A DNA stretch of 27,767 nucleotides from JASLBX01 sp036373915 (GCA_036373915.1 DASUUU010000172.1:1-27767), one strand, 5' to 3'. Positions 1 to 8,147 are shown, numbered from the stretch's first letter. Notes: generated by a model from the sequence alone, not told the origin. Made by a program: numbers and translations.

Positions 1-7
1 CGAGAGT

Positions 8-31
8 CGGGCCGGGCTGACGACCGGCCCG
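8..31 (-). terminator. Hairpin terminator after the HAD gene
   Basis: A perfect 8-bp inverted repeat (CGGGCCGG and CCGGCCCG) with an 8-base loop lies 11 bases beyond the HAD stop codon at 42-44. There is no T-tract on either side, as is usual for actinobacterial hairpin terminators. It probably ends the pheA-serS-HAD transcription group. What lies on the other side is outside the window, so it could act in both directions. Confidence 0.55.
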
Positions 32-41
32 CGCCGATCGG

Positions 42-827
42 CTAGGGCAGGTAGCGGGAGAGAACGTCAGCGAGACCGTCCTGGTCGACGGTGCCGCACA
101 CGTCATCCGCGATCGCCTTGAGGTCATCCGGAGCCTGGCCCATCGCGACGCCGTGGCCCGCCCACGCGAGCATCTCCAGGTCGTTGTGCCCGTCGCCGAC
201 CGCAAGTACGTCGGCTTGCCGGACGCTCAGCTTCTCGCACACCGTGGCAAGTCCAGACGCCTTCGACACACCTTCGGGCATGAAGTCCAGCCACGCCGTG
301 TAGCCGATCGCGTAATCGACGCCACGCAACCCCGCAGCGTGCGCGAGATCGAAGAACTCCTGCCGGTCGCCATTCGGCAGCCGTGCGACGAGGCGGGTAA
401 CGGGGCCGTCGAGCAGTTCGTCGTGAGTCACGACGGTGATCTGGCCGTCCAGTTCCCCAGGCGGGAACTCACCGGTGACCCGGTATCCGATCCCGAGTTC
501 CTCGACGGCCAGCAACGCGTCCGGCACATGGTCGGTGAAGAACCGCACCGACTCGGTGGCGTCGAATGTTGCGACGTCGACGGGTGCCCTGGCTCCGACG
601 TCCACCACCACGGCACCGTTCGAGCTGACGCTGAACCCTGTGATGAGCCCGAGCATGTCGCACACCGGCAGCGTCGCGTGCATCGAGCGGCCGGTCGCGA
701 TGACTATATGAATGCCGGCGTCGTGCGCCCGGCCGACCGCGTCGAGCACCGCTGCCGACATCGAGCCGTCGAAGTTCAGGACAGTGCCGTCGACGTCGAG
801 GGCCGCAAGAGCTGGCCGCCAGGTCAT
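42..827 (-). CDS. HAD-IIB (Cof-type) phosphatase
   Basis: A cytoplasmic haloacid-dehalogenase phosphatase of 261 residues. Visible motifs are the nucleophile motif DVDGT (Asp11, Asp13), motif II ATGRS near residue 45, the motif III lysine in GVSKASG, and motif IV GDGHND at 211-216. The cap between motifs II and III is of the C2 (Cof) type. Such enzymes dephosphorylate sugar phosphates or phosphorylated cofactors; the substrate cannot be read from sequence. The ATG overlaps the serS stop in an ATGA arrangement, so translation is probably coupled to serS. The same serS-HAD pairing is found in other actinobacteria. A hairpin at 8-31 follows. The fold assignment is secure, the substrate unknown. 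Confidence 0.9.
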   Translation of the reverse strand: MTWRPALAALDVDGTVLNFDGSMSAAVLDAVGRAHDAGIHIVIATGRSMHATLPVCDMLGLITGFSVSSNGAVVVDVGARAPVDVATFDATESVRFFTDHVPDALLAVEELGIGYRVTGEFPPGELDGQITVVTHDELLDGPVTRLVARLPNGDRQEFFDLAHAAGLRGVDYAIGYTAWLDFMPEGVSKASGLATVCEKLSVRQADVLAVGDGHNDLEMLAWAGHGVAMGQAPDDLKAIADDVCGTVDQDGLADVLSRYLP

Positions 828-2083
828 GTCACCGGTTCAAGCAGCTCGCGCCCGCCCAGGTACGGGCGCAGAGCCTCGGGTACGTGCACCGAACCGTCCG
901 GCTGCTGGTGGTTCTCCAGGATCGCGACGATCCAGCGCGTGGTGCCCAGCGTGCCGTTGAGTGTCGCCACGGTGCGGGTGCCGGCCGGGGTCCGCTCGCG
1001 GGTGCCGAGCCGCCGCGCCTGGAAGGTGGTGCAATTGGACGTCGACGTCACCTCCATGTACCGCTCCTGGGACGGCAGCCACGCCTCGCAGTCGAACTTG
1101 CGAGCGGCGCTGGACCCGAGGTCGCCGGCGGCGACGTCGATGACGCGGTACGGCAGTTCCACGGCGGCCAGCATCTCCTCCTCCCAGGCAAGCAGGCGCC
1201 GGTGTTCGTCCTGGGCGTCTTCCTGCCGGCAATAAGAGAACATCTCCACCTTGTGGAACTGGTGAACGCGGATGATCCCGCGGGTGTCGCGGCCGTGAGA
1301 ACCCGCCTCGCGGCGGTAGCAGGCCGACCAGCCCGCGTACCGGATCGAGCCTTCGGACAGGTCGATGATCTCGTCGGCGTGGTAGCCGGCCAGCGGCACC
1401 TCGCTGGTGCCGACCAGGTACAGGTCGTCGGCCTCGAGCCGGTACACCTCCTCGGCGTGGGCGCCCAGGAACCCCGTACCGCTCATGATCTCCGGACGCA
1501 CGAGGGTCGGGGTGATGACGGGGATGAACCCGTTCTCCGTCGCCTTGGACATCGCCAGGTTCAAGATGCCCAACTCGAGCTGAGCGCCCACACCGGTCAG
1601 GTAGTAGAACCGCGAGCCGGACACCTTGGCGCCCCGAGGAACATCGATGGCGCCGAGCAGCTCACCGAGTTCCAGGTGATCGCGCACCTTCTCGAGCTGG
1701 GGCCGCTGCCCGACATGCCGCAAGACCGCGTAGTTGTCCTCGCCACCCGGCGGGACGCCGTCTTCGACCAGGTTGCCCGGCACGAGCGCGAGCTGCTCGA
1801 GCTCCCGCTGCGCATCGTCGGCCGCCGCCTGCGCCGCCTTGACCGCGTCGGCGAGGTCCCTGGCCTTGGCCAGCAGCGCCTGCTTCTCCTCGCCGTGCGC
1901 CTGCGGTATCTGTTTGCTCAACGACTTCTGCTCGGCCCGCAGCGCTTCGAACCGAGAGAGCTGCTCGCGCCGTGCCTCGTCGGCCGCCAGCAGCCGGCTC
2001 ACGATCCCTTCGTCCTCACCGCGCGCGCGCTGCGAGGCGCGGAGCCGGTCGGGATCATCACGAATCACGCGTAAATCGAGCAC
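824..2083 (-). CDS. serS: Seryl-tRNA synthetase
   Basis: Charges tRNA-Ser (and tRNA-Sec where present) with serine in the cytoplasm. The 419-residue length is typical of bacterial SerRS. The N-terminal long antiparallel coiled-coil arm that grips the tRNA extra arm spans roughly residues 28-100 (Glu/Lys/Ala/Arg-rich). The class II catalytic core follows, with motif 2 around ACYRREAGSHGRDTRG and motif 3 around GTTRWIVAILENHQQPDG near residue 385. The GTG start is preceded at a 6-base distance by TACGCT, suggesting a leaderless mRNA. The gene lies 66 bases downstream of pheA and overlaps the HAD gene by 4 bases. Confidence 0.98.
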   Translation of the reverse strand: MLDLRVIRDDPDRLRASQRARGEDEGIVSRLLAADEARREQLSRFEALRAEQKSLSKQIPQAHGEEKQALLAKARDLADAVKAAQAAADDAQRELEQLALVPGNLVEDGVPPGGEDNYAVLRHVGQRPQLEKVRDHLELGELLGAIDVPRGAKVSGSRFYYLTGVGAQLELGILNLAMSKATENGFIPVITPTLVRPEIMSGTGFLGAHAEEVYRLEADDLYLVGTSEVPLAGYHADEIIDLSEGSIRYAGWSACYRREAGSHGRDTRGIIRVHQFHKVEMFSYCRQEDAQDEHRRLLAWEEEMLAAVELPYRVIDVAAGDLGSSAARKFDCEAWLPSQERYMEVTSTSNCTTFQARRLGTRERTPAGTRTVATLNGTLGTTRWIVAILENHQQPDGSVHVPEALRPYLGGRELLEPVT

Positions 2084-2089
2084 CCGCTC

Positions 2090-2095
2090 AGCGTA
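2090..2095 (-). promoter_or_regulatory. Putative -10 of a leaderless serS promoter
   Basis: On the minus strand TACGCT is followed by GAGCGG and then the GTG start of serS. A TANNNT hexamer 6 bases before the initiation codon would place the transcript start on the codon itself. No -35 match is seen. serS may also be read through from pheA. Confidence 0.4.
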
Positions 2096-2149
2096 TCCGG
2101 CCGCTGCCGGGCCGGTCGCGCGACTATCCGCTCGGCCGCAGTCCTGTGA

Positions 2150-3097
2150 TCAGGATTGGGGTGTGGAGCCGCGGAGGGACGCGAGCCAGTGCGCGGCGGA
2201 GGTGAACGTCTCGTTGGACGTCCCGTAACTAAGAGTCGGCGCCACACCGTCCGCCCGCGGGTACGACCCGAGGAAACGGACGTCCGCACATGTGCGGTGC
2301 AGTCCCATCAGGGCCTCCCCGACCCTCGCATCGGCCACATGGCCCTCACAGTCGACCGCGAAGCAGTACTTGCCGATGCCGCTGCCGGTCGGCCGGGATT
2401 CGATGCGGGTCAGGTTGACGCCCCTGGTCGCGAACTGCTCGAGGATCTCGAGCAGCGCACCTGGATGGTCGTCCCTGATGAATGCCACCAGGCTCGTCTT
2501 GTCGGCGCGGGTTGGTGGAGGCGGCGGTCCGGGCCGGGTCACGAGGACGAACCGGGTCATCGCGTCGGAGTTGTCGCCGATCCCCTTGGCAAGCGTGTCG
2601 AGCCGGTAATGGTCGGCCGCGACCGCTGCCGAGATCGCGGCGTCATACGGACCGTCCGCGCCCTCCTGACCATTGGCGACCATCGCAGCCGCCGCCGCCG
2701 TGGACGCCGTCAAGTACACCTTCGCCGTCGGGAGCCGAGTGGACAGCCACTTCCTGCACTGCGCCTCCGCAACCGGGTGAGTGACGATGCGCTCAACGGC
2801 ACTCAGCTCGGTTCCCGGTCTGGCGAGAAGCGCGAATTCGACCGGCAGCAGCACCTCATGAGCGATCATCAACGGCTCGCCGCGGATGAGTTCGTCCAGG
2901 GTGGCGTTCACCGATCCCTCGACGGAGTTCTCCAAAGGGACGACCGCACCGCCGACCTCGCCCGAGCGGACCGCCTGCAACGCCTCGGGCACACTCGGGA
3001 ACGGCAGCAACGCCTCGGCGTCGGGAACGCACCGGGCGGCTGCCTCGGCGAACGTACCTTCGGGCCCGAGATAGGCATACCTCGACTTGCTCAGCAC
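2150..3097 (-). CDS. pheA: Prephenate dehydratase
   Basis: Converts prephenate to phenylpyruvate in phenylalanine synthesis. The 315-residue monofunctional protein has an N-terminal PDT domain beginning SKSRYAYLGPEGTFAEAA, the essential TRF motif (in DAMTRFVLVTRPG near residue 190), and a C-terminal ACT domain with the ESRPTGSGIGKY effector-binding signature that normally gives phenylalanine feedback inhibition. There is no chorismate mutase domain. The frame is open up to a TTG at 3118, but I choose the GTG at 3097: it places the protein start directly before the conserved YAYLGPEGTF and has TAGGCT 7 bases upstream. The gene is divergent from larB, with a strong dyad between them. Confidence 0.95.
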   Translation of the reverse strand: MLSKSRYAYLGPEGTFAEAAARCVPDAEALLPFPSVPEALQAVRSGEVGGAVVPLENSVEGSVNATLDELIRGEPLMIAHEVLLPVEFALLARPGTELSAVERIVTHPVAEAQCRKWLSTRLPTAKVYLTASTAAAAAMVANGQEGADGPYDAAISAAVAADHYRLDTLAKGIGDNSDAMTRFVLVTRPGPPPPPTRADKTSLVAFIRDDHPGALLEILEQFATRGVNLTRIESRPTGSGIGKYCFAVDCEGHVADARVGEALMGLHRTCADVRFLGSYPRADGVAPTLSYGTSNETFTSAAHWLASLRGSTPQS

Positions 3098-3104
3098 GAT
3101 CGCC

Positions 3105-3110
3105 AGCCTA
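3105..3110 (-). promoter_or_regulatory. Putative -10 of a leaderless pheA promoter
   Basis: On the minus strand TAGGCT is followed by 7 bases (GGCGATC) and the GTG chosen as the pheA start. This supports the shorter of two possible starts. No -35 is recognisable. Confidence 0.4.
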
Positions 3111-3157
3111 GCCAGCAACGCCGCATCCGCCCCGTTCGATCACGTTCGGCAGGCGGC

Positions 3158-3197
3158 CCGACGTACCTACATGTCCGCGTGCATCTGGGTACGTCGG
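3158..3197. repeat. Long dyad between pheA and larB
   Basis: Two 16-base arms (3158-3173 and 3182-3197) are inverted copies at 14 of 16 positions, with a perfect 10-bp outer part (CCGACGTACC and GGTACGTCGG) and an 8-base loop. It lies in the divergent region, about 48 bases upstream of the pheA -10 and 57 bases upstream of the larB -10. It therefore cannot be a terminator for either gene. It is a candidate operator shared by both promoters, or a small palindromic insertion. Confidence 0.6.
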
Positions 3198-3254
3198 CGA
3201 CTCTGGTGGGCGGCCCACTCGCCGGGCGATCGGCAACCGTGATCCGGCGGCGAT

Positions 3255-3260
3255 TACCGT
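3255..3260 (+). promoter_or_regulatory. Putative -10 of a leaderless larB promoter
   Basis: TACCGT is followed by six bases (AGGCGG) and the GTG start of larB, giving a transcript that would begin at or next to the initiation codon. There is no evident -35 element or ribosome-binding site. Confidence 0.45.
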
Positions 3261-3266
3261 AGGCGG

Positions 3267-4016
3267 GTGACCGACACCACAGGCTGGCGCGACCTCGGGT
3301 TCGCCCGCGTCGACACCGCACGCGCGGCGCGCACCGGCGACCCGGAGGTCATCTTCGGCCAGGGCAAGACCCCCGAGCAGACTGTCGAGCTGCTGCGGAC
3401 ACTGCACGATGCACACCCGCGGCGCGCGGTGCTCGCCACCAGGCTCGACGAAGCCGCGCAGGCGGCAGTGGGCGCCGCGTTCGGTGACGAGGTGCGGATC
3501 GACGTGCTGGCCGGGTGCGCGACGCTGGGTCCGCTGCCGGAACCCGTCGGTACCGTTGCCGTCGTCGCTGCCGGCACCTCGGATCGCGCCGTGGCAGCCG
3601 AGGCCGCCGCCACGGTGCGGGCGTTCGGCGCGACCGCACAGGTGGTCACGGACGTCGGAGTGGCCGGAATCCACCGCCTGTTCGCCGTCCGTGACGAGCT
3701 CGAGCAGGCGCAGTGCCTCGTCGTCGTCGCCGGGATGGAAGGTGCGCTCCCCTCGGTGGTCGGTGGCCTCATCGGCGTGCCACTGGTCGCGGTACCGACC
3801 TCGGTGGGCTACGGCGCCTCGCTGGGCGGCGTCGCGGCATTGCTGGCGATGCTCAACTCCTGCGCACCTGGAGTTGTGGTGGTGAACATAGACAACGGCT
3901 TCGGGGCAGGGGTGCACGCGGCACGGGTTGCCAGGCAGAGCCGGAGCGGGTCGGCGGACGCCCCAGCGGTCCGCCAGACCGGTAACCGGCAAGCGGCGAA
4001 CGGCCGTCCGCAGTGA
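3267..4016 (+). CDS. larB: Nickel-pincer cofactor synthase LarB
   Basis: LarB carboxylates the pyridinium ring of nicotinic acid adenine dinucleotide and releases AMP, the first step of nickel-pincer nucleotide synthesis for lactate racemase (LarA) and related enzymes. The 249-residue protein is typical in length. The N-terminal part holds GFARVDTARAARTGDPEVIFGQGKT, a LarB signature. The C-terminal half is a PurE-like AIR-carboxylase fold with VAAGTSDRAVAAEAA, VVVAGMEGALPSVVGG, PTSVGYG and VNIDNGFGAG. The GTG start fits both the family N-terminus and the -10 spacing. It overlaps larC by GTGA. The last 20 residues or so are a variable tail. Neither larE nor larA is in this window. Confidence 0.93.
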   Translation: MTDTTGWRDLGFARVDTARAARTGDPEVIFGQGKTPEQTVELLRTLHDAHPRRAVLATRLDEAAQAAVGAAFGDEVRIDVLAGCATLGPLPEPVGTVAVVAAGTSDRAVAAEAAATVRAFGATAQVVTDVGVAGIHRLFAVRDELEQAQCLVVVAGMEGALPSVVGGLIGVPLVAVPTSVGYGASLGGVAALLAMLNSCAPGVVVVNIDNGFGAGVHAARVARQSRSGSADAPAVRQTGNRQAANGRPQ

Positions 4017-5200
4017 TCGCCTGGTTCGATTGTTCGTCAGGGGTGGCCGGGGACATGCTGCTAGCCGCCCTGGTCGACGCGGGCGTGGACATGTCGACAA
4101 TGCAGGCGGCCGTCGACGCGGTGAGCCCCGAACCGGTGCACCTTCGCAGTGAGACGGTCCACCGCGGGGGGCTCCGGGCCACGCGGGTCCATGTCGAGGC
4201 GCCCGCATCGACGTCACACCGGACCTGGGCCGACATCCGTGGCCTGCTGGCCGGCGCACCCCTCGAGCCGCCCGTCCGCGAGCTTGCGATGGCCGCCTTC
4301 ACCCGGCTCGCCGACGCGGAGGCGCGAGTTCACGGCACCGACCCCGGCGGGGTGCATTTCCACGAGGTGGGTGCCCTCGACGCGATCGCCGACGTGGTGG
4401 GGTTCGCCGCCGGGTTCCAGTCGCTGGGCCTCGATCAGGTGACGGCGTCGCCGGTGGCGGTCGGGTCGGGTACCGTCCGCACGCAACACGGTCAGCTTCC
4501 CGTCCCCGCACCGGCCGTCGTCGAGCTGTTCAGGGACGTTCCGACCCACGGCGGCGGCGCCGGGGTAGAACTCGCCACCCCGACGGGTGCCGCGCTGCTC
4601 ACCGCTGTTGCGACGGCATTCGGCGATCAGCCGCCCATGCGGACTCGACGGCAGGCGTTCGGCGCCGGTGGGCGGGATGTCCCCGGCCGCCCCAACCTCG
4701 TGCGGCTACTCCTCGGCGAGCCCGCCGAGCGCACCAGTCCCAGCCCTGTGGCCACGGCCGCCGTCGTCCTGGAAGCGAACGTGGACGACCTCGATCCCAG
4801 GGTGTGGCCGGCCGTGTTGAGCAAGTTGCTCGCCGCCGGTGCGTCCGACGCGTGGCTGGTGCCGATCTTGATGAAGAAGGGCCGACCCGGTCACACCCTT
4901 TGTGTGCTGGCCGACGCGGGGGTCGCCGACCAGCTCAGGGCGATCATGTTCACCGAGACCACGACGATCGGGGTTCGCGAGACGCCGGTCGGCAAGCGTG
5001 CCCTGGGCAGGGCCGAACATTCGGTGAATGTTGACGGCCAGCAGATCCGCGTCAAGACGGCCACACTGGACGGTGTGGTCGTCAACGCCCAGCCGGAATA
5101 CGACGACGTGGCCGCCGCAGCGGCGGCCACCGGGCGGCCGGTGAAGCAGGTACTCGCAGCCGCGACCGCGGCCATCCGGCAAGCCGGGTTGGCGCCGTGA
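4013..5200 (+). CDS. larC: Nickel insertion protein LarC (DUF111)
   Basis: LarC inserts nickel into the pyridinium-bisthiocarboxylate mononucleotide in a CTP-dependent reaction, the last step of pincer cofactor synthesis. The 395-residue protein starts with the diagnostic WFDCSSGVAGDMLLAAL and continues with HFHEVGALDAIADVVG, TPTGAALL, EANVDDLDP and MKKGRPG; the C-terminus has the PEYDDVAAAAAATGRPVKQV segment. In Lactobacillus plantarum the product is split between larC1 and larC2 and joined by programmed frameshifting; here it is one uninterrupted frame. The GTG shares its last bases with the larB stop, and the gene stop is shared with the next gene's GTG, so the three genes are probably translated together. 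Confidence 0.93.
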   Translation: MIAWFDCSSGVAGDMLLAALVDAGVDMSTMQAAVDAVSPEPVHLRSETVHRGGLRATRVHVEAPASTSHRTWADIRGLLAGAPLEPPVRELAMAAFTRLADAEARVHGTDPGGVHFHEVGALDAIADVVGFAAGFQSLGLDQVTASPVAVGSGTVRTQHGQLPVPAPAVVELFRDVPTHGGGAGVELATPTGAALLTAVATAFGDQPPMRTRRQAFGAGGRDVPGRPNLVRLLLGEPAERTSPSPVATAAVVLEANVDDLDPRVWPAVLSKLLAAGASDAWLVPILMKKGRPGHTLCVLADAGVADQLRAIMFTETTTIGVRETPVGKRALGRAEHSVNVDGQQIRVKTATLDGVVVNAQPEYDDVAAAAAATGRPVKQVLAAATAAIRQAGLAP

Positions 5201-7488
5201 ACGTAGCGCGCCCTGCCTACGCCGCCGCGGTGGGTCTCACGGTGGCGGCAATGGTGGCAATTGTGTTCGCCGGCCTGCTCGCCGGTGCGCCGGCGGCCCC
5301 GGCAGACGAACATGGAACGGCCCGGCAGCCGGGAGTGGTTCTGGTCGGTGTGCCCGGCCTGGCCTGGCCGGACGTGACTGTCCAAGACATGCCCAGGCTG
5401 TCCGAACTGGCCGGCAGTGACGCCGCGGCGTCCCTGAGCGTGCGCACCATCAGGTCGCGTACGTGCACGGTTGACGGCTGGCTCTCGGTCGGAGCCGGTC
5501 GCCGGGCCACCGACGTGACCGACACCGTCGGCGACGGCGCCATGGACCGGTTCTGCCGCCGGCCACCGCCCCCCGTCGAGTCCGGCGACGACGGCGCACG
5601 CGTTCCCGGGTGGGCCGAGCTGACGGGCGCCCAGCAGGAACAGGACTACGGCACCCAGATCGGCCTGCTGGGCAGCCGGATCGCCGAAGCCGGAACGTGC
5701 TCGACGGCGGTGGGCCGGGGCGCGGCACTCGCGCTTGCGGACAGCTCCGGCCAGGTCCAGAACTACCTGCCCGACGTGTCCGACCTCACCAGGGAGCGGA
5801 TCACCGACTGCCCGGTCACCGTCGTCGATCTGGGCGTGCTTCCGGTGTCCAGTCCCGCACCGGAGCGGGAGGACGAGCCGTACTTCGACGAGCGGCGCAC
5901 CGCCGCCCAGGCGCTTGATGCCGAGCTCGCCAAGCTTATCGCGATCTTGCCCGACAACGTGGCCCTCCTCGTCGCAGGGGTGGCGGACAGCGCGCCGGGG
6001 CAGGTGCCCGAACCGGACGAGCCGCTCCAGATCGCGCCGTCCGGGCTCCGGGTCGCGGTGGCCGCCGGACCCGAGCCCGACGGTTCTCCCTACGGACCGA
6101 ACTGGCTGACCTCGCGATCGACGAAGTGGACCGGCCTGGTTCAGCTCGTGGACATCCACGCGACGCTGGCCGCGTACGCGGGAATCCCCGATCCGGCCGC
6201 CGGCACCGTAGGCGGACCGTGGCGCGTCGACGGCCCACACCCTGGCACGTCCGCCGGGACCATCGACCAGCTACTTGGGATGGACCGGGCGACCCGGGTG
6301 TTCAGGACCCAGTCCGGCCCGTTCTTCCAGCTGCTCGGCATCGGCCAGGTCGTGTTCTTCGGCGGCGCCTTGCTGTGGCTGCGGTTCCGGCCCCGGAACC
6401 GGTCACCGGTGCTCCGCCTGGCCCAGGGATTCGCCCTCGTCGTCGCCGCGTTCCCGGTCGCATCGTTCCTGGCCAACGTGTCCCGATGGTGGCGCTTCGA
6501 ACGAGCCGGAACCGTGCTTTGGCTCACCATCTTCGCGCTGACCCTCGCACTGGCAATTGTCGCGCTGACCGGCCCGTGGCGGCGGCGGACGTACGGGCCC
6601 CCGGGTGTGCTTGCCGCGATCACGGCGGTCGTGCTCGGCGCCGATGTCTGGACGGGAGGCCATCTGCAGCACGCGAGCCTGCTCGGCCTTTCTCCGGTAG
6701 TCGCGGGCCGGTTCTTCGGATTCGGCAATATCGCGTTCGCGATCTTCGCCGCATCCGCCGTGATCGCGACCGCGGCGCTCGCGCAGTGGTTGAACGATCT
6801 CGGGTCTTCCAGGCGCACCACGACCCTGGCGGCCACAGCCATCGGTGTCGTCGCGGTCGCCACCATGGGTGCTCCGTGGGCGGGAGCCAACTTCGGCGGA
6901 ACCTTGTCTACGCTGCCTGGCTTCGCCCTGCTGGTGATCGGCATTTCCGGCGCTAGAGTCACCATCTCGCGGCTGGCCATGGCCGGCCTGGCCGGGGTGC
7001 TGCTCGTGTTGCTCATCGCCTGGTTCGACTGGATGCGCCCGGCCGCCAGCCGGACCCATTTCGGCTCCTTCTTCGCCGATCTTCTCGACGGGCAGGCATG
7101 GACCGTAGCCACCCGCAAAGCCAGGGCTTCGCTGGGCACGTTGCAGCGTTCGCCGTACTACGGGTGGTTGGTGCCGATCGCGTACGTCGTGATCACGCTG
7201 CTCGTCCGGGGCGATGGGGTGGGCGGGATGCGCGACCTGCACGAACGCTGGCCGGTCCTCCGATACGCCATCTGGGCAAGCCTGCTCACAGGTGCCGTCG
7301 GTTTCGCGACCAACGACTCGGGGATCATCATCCCGGCCCTGCTTCTCACGACCGCGATCCCGCTAGTTGTCAGCGCTGTGGCCCACGCCCGCCGAATTGC
7401 GGGCGAACCCCCCGGACCGCCAACGCGCGCAACACGTGCAGCCACTGCCGGCCCCGATGCACCTGCGAATGCCAGTCGGTCCCGGTGA
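5197..7488 (+). CDS. Multi-pass membrane protein with large exported domain
   Basis: An unassigned 763-residue protein. Residues 8-30 form a signal anchor. Residues about 31-375 are predicted outside the membrane and start with VVLVGVPGLAWPDV, then VDGWLSVGAGRRATD; this layout resembles alkaline-phosphatase-superfamily domains found in actinobacterial membrane proteins, but I see no full metal-binding set and treat this as tentative. From about residue 376 (FFQLLGIGQVVFFGGALLWL) to residue 725 roughly ten or eleven hydrophobic helices follow. The tail after HARR is Ala/Pro/Arg-rich and probably cytoplasmic. It starts in a GTGA overlap with larC, suggesting co-expression. Its last 119 bases overlap the end of the opposite-strand glycosyltransferase gene. 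A role in envelope or glycan metabolism is a guess from this neighbour only. Confidence 0.85.
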   Translation: MNVARPAYAAAVGLTVAAMVAIVFAGLLAGAPAAPADEHGTARQPGVVLVGVPGLAWPDVTVQDMPRLSELAGSDAAASLSVRTIRSRTCTVDGWLSVGAGRRATDVTDTVGDGAMDRFCRRPPPPVESGDDGARVPGWAELTGAQQEQDYGTQIGLLGSRIAEAGTCSTAVGRGAALALADSSGQVQNYLPDVSDLTRERITDCPVTVVDLGVLPVSSPAPEREDEPYFDERRTAAQALDAELAKLIAILPDNVALLVAGVADSAPGQVPEPDEPLQIAPSGLRVAVAAGPEPDGSPYGPNWLTSRSTKWTGLVQLVDIHATLAAYAGIPDPAAGTVGGPWRVDGPHPGTSAGTIDQLLGMDRATRVFRTQSGPFFQLLGIGQVVFFGGALLWLRFRPRNRSPVLRLAQGFALVVAAFPVASFLANVSRWWRFERAGTVLWLTIFALTLALAIVALTGPWRRRTYGPPGVLAAITAVVLGADVWTGGHLQHASLLGLSPVVAGRFFGFGNIAFAIFAASAVIATAALAQWLNDLGSSRRTTTLAATAIGVVAVATMGAPWAGANFGGTLSTLPGFALLVIGISGARVTISRLAMAGLAGVLLVLLIAWFDWMRPAASRTHFGSFFADLLDGQAWTVATRKARASLGTLQRSPYYGWLVPIAYVVITLLVRGDGVGGMRDLHERWPVLRYAIWASLLTGAVGFATNDSGIIIPALLLTTAIPLVVSAVAHARRIAGEPPGPPTRATRAATAGPDAPANASRSR

Positions 7489-8104
7489 CTCGGTGGTGCA
7501 GGGGAACCTCGACCTCGCGCACCCGGTAGCCCTGGCGTAGCAGATCGATGGTCAGGCCCACCTCCACTCCGAATCCCGGCGCCAGCGGGAGCGCGGCCTC
7601 GAAGGCCGGTCGCGTGATGCATCGTTGCCCCGACAACGGCTGCACCGGACTCCATCCGGTCGCCTGCTCGATGCCGCTACGGGCCAGGGTGACCACGAAT
7701 CCCCGCCCACCGCCTTCGGCCCGCTGGGCCGGAAGCGTCGCGATCGTCATATCCACCTCACCGGCCAGCACCGGCTCGATAAGCGGGGCGGCCTTGGCCG
7801 CGCTGTCCTCGAGGTCGGCGTCCAGGAACAGCATCGCCCGAGCCGGTCCACCCTCACGGGTCTCGACGAGCTGGACCGCCGCCGCACCGGTCTCCATCGC
7901 GGCCGCCTTGCCCCTGTTCCGCGAGTGGCGCACTACCGTGGCGCCGGCGCTCGCCGCGGACCCCGACGTTCGGTCGATCGAACCGTCGTCAACGACGAGG
8001 ACTAGATCGACGTGCGGCAATGCCGTGGCCGCAGACACCGTAGCCGCGATCCGTCGCTGCTCGTCCTTGGCCGGTATGACAACGGCTACTCGATTGTCTG
8101 TCAC
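7370..8104 (-). CDS. GT2-family glycosyltransferase
   Basis: A 244-residue inverting GT-A glycosyltransferase without membrane segments. It opens with VAVVIPAKDEQRRIAATV, followed by VVDDGSIDRT (nucleotide binding), NRGKAAAMETGA and the metal-binding DAD in LFLDADLEDS near residue 93. Near the C-terminus HRVTGTDWHSQVHRGRQW is a family-typical stretch. The donor and acceptor cannot be named; related proteins are annotated as dolichyl-phosphate-mannose-synthase-like. The GTG start has TAAGGT at a 6-base distance. The gene converges with the membrane-protein gene and overlaps it by 119 bases. It is divergent from arcA with 56 bases between the two start codons. Confidence 0.9.
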   Translation of the reverse strand: MTDNRVAVVIPAKDEQRRIAATVSAATALPHVDLVLVVDDGSIDRTSGSAASAGATVVRHSRNRGKAAAMETGAAAVQLVETREGGPARAMLFLDADLEDSAAKAAPLIEPVLAGEVDMTIATLPAQRAEGGGRGFVVTLARSGIEQATGWSPVQPLSGQRCITRPAFEAALPLAPGFGVEVGLTIDLLRQGYRVREVEVPLHHRVTGTDWHSQVHRGRQWLHVLRALAVRGVRPQFGGRGPQR

Positions 8105-8110
8105 GCCGCG

Positions 8111-8116
8111 ACCTTA
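8111..8116 (-). promoter_or_regulatory. Putative -10 of a leaderless glycosyltransferase promoter
   Basis: On the minus strand TAAGGT is followed by CGCGGC and then the GTG start. The spacing is the same 6 bases seen for serS, larB, arcA and others in this window. Confidence 0.4.
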
Positions 8117-8147
8117 CCGATCTCGTCGGCCATTCACACGGACGGCC

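Noticed and set aside
924..938. GCGACGATCCA in serS, matching 11 bases of the hydantoinase palindrome arm.
   Set aside because: Only one short arm is present with no symmetric partner, and the bases encode conserved SerRS residues on the other strand. Treated as chance.
153..2074. Two long plus-strand open frames (153-1235 and 884-2074) opposite the HAD and serS genes.
   Set aside because: Arg/Ala-rich translations with no domain, lying fully over conserved genes; artefacts of high GC.
4891..6240. A 449-codon minus-strand open frame opposite larC and the membrane protein gene.
   Set aside because: It spans the junction of two coupled plus-strand genes and has no recognisable domain or start signal.
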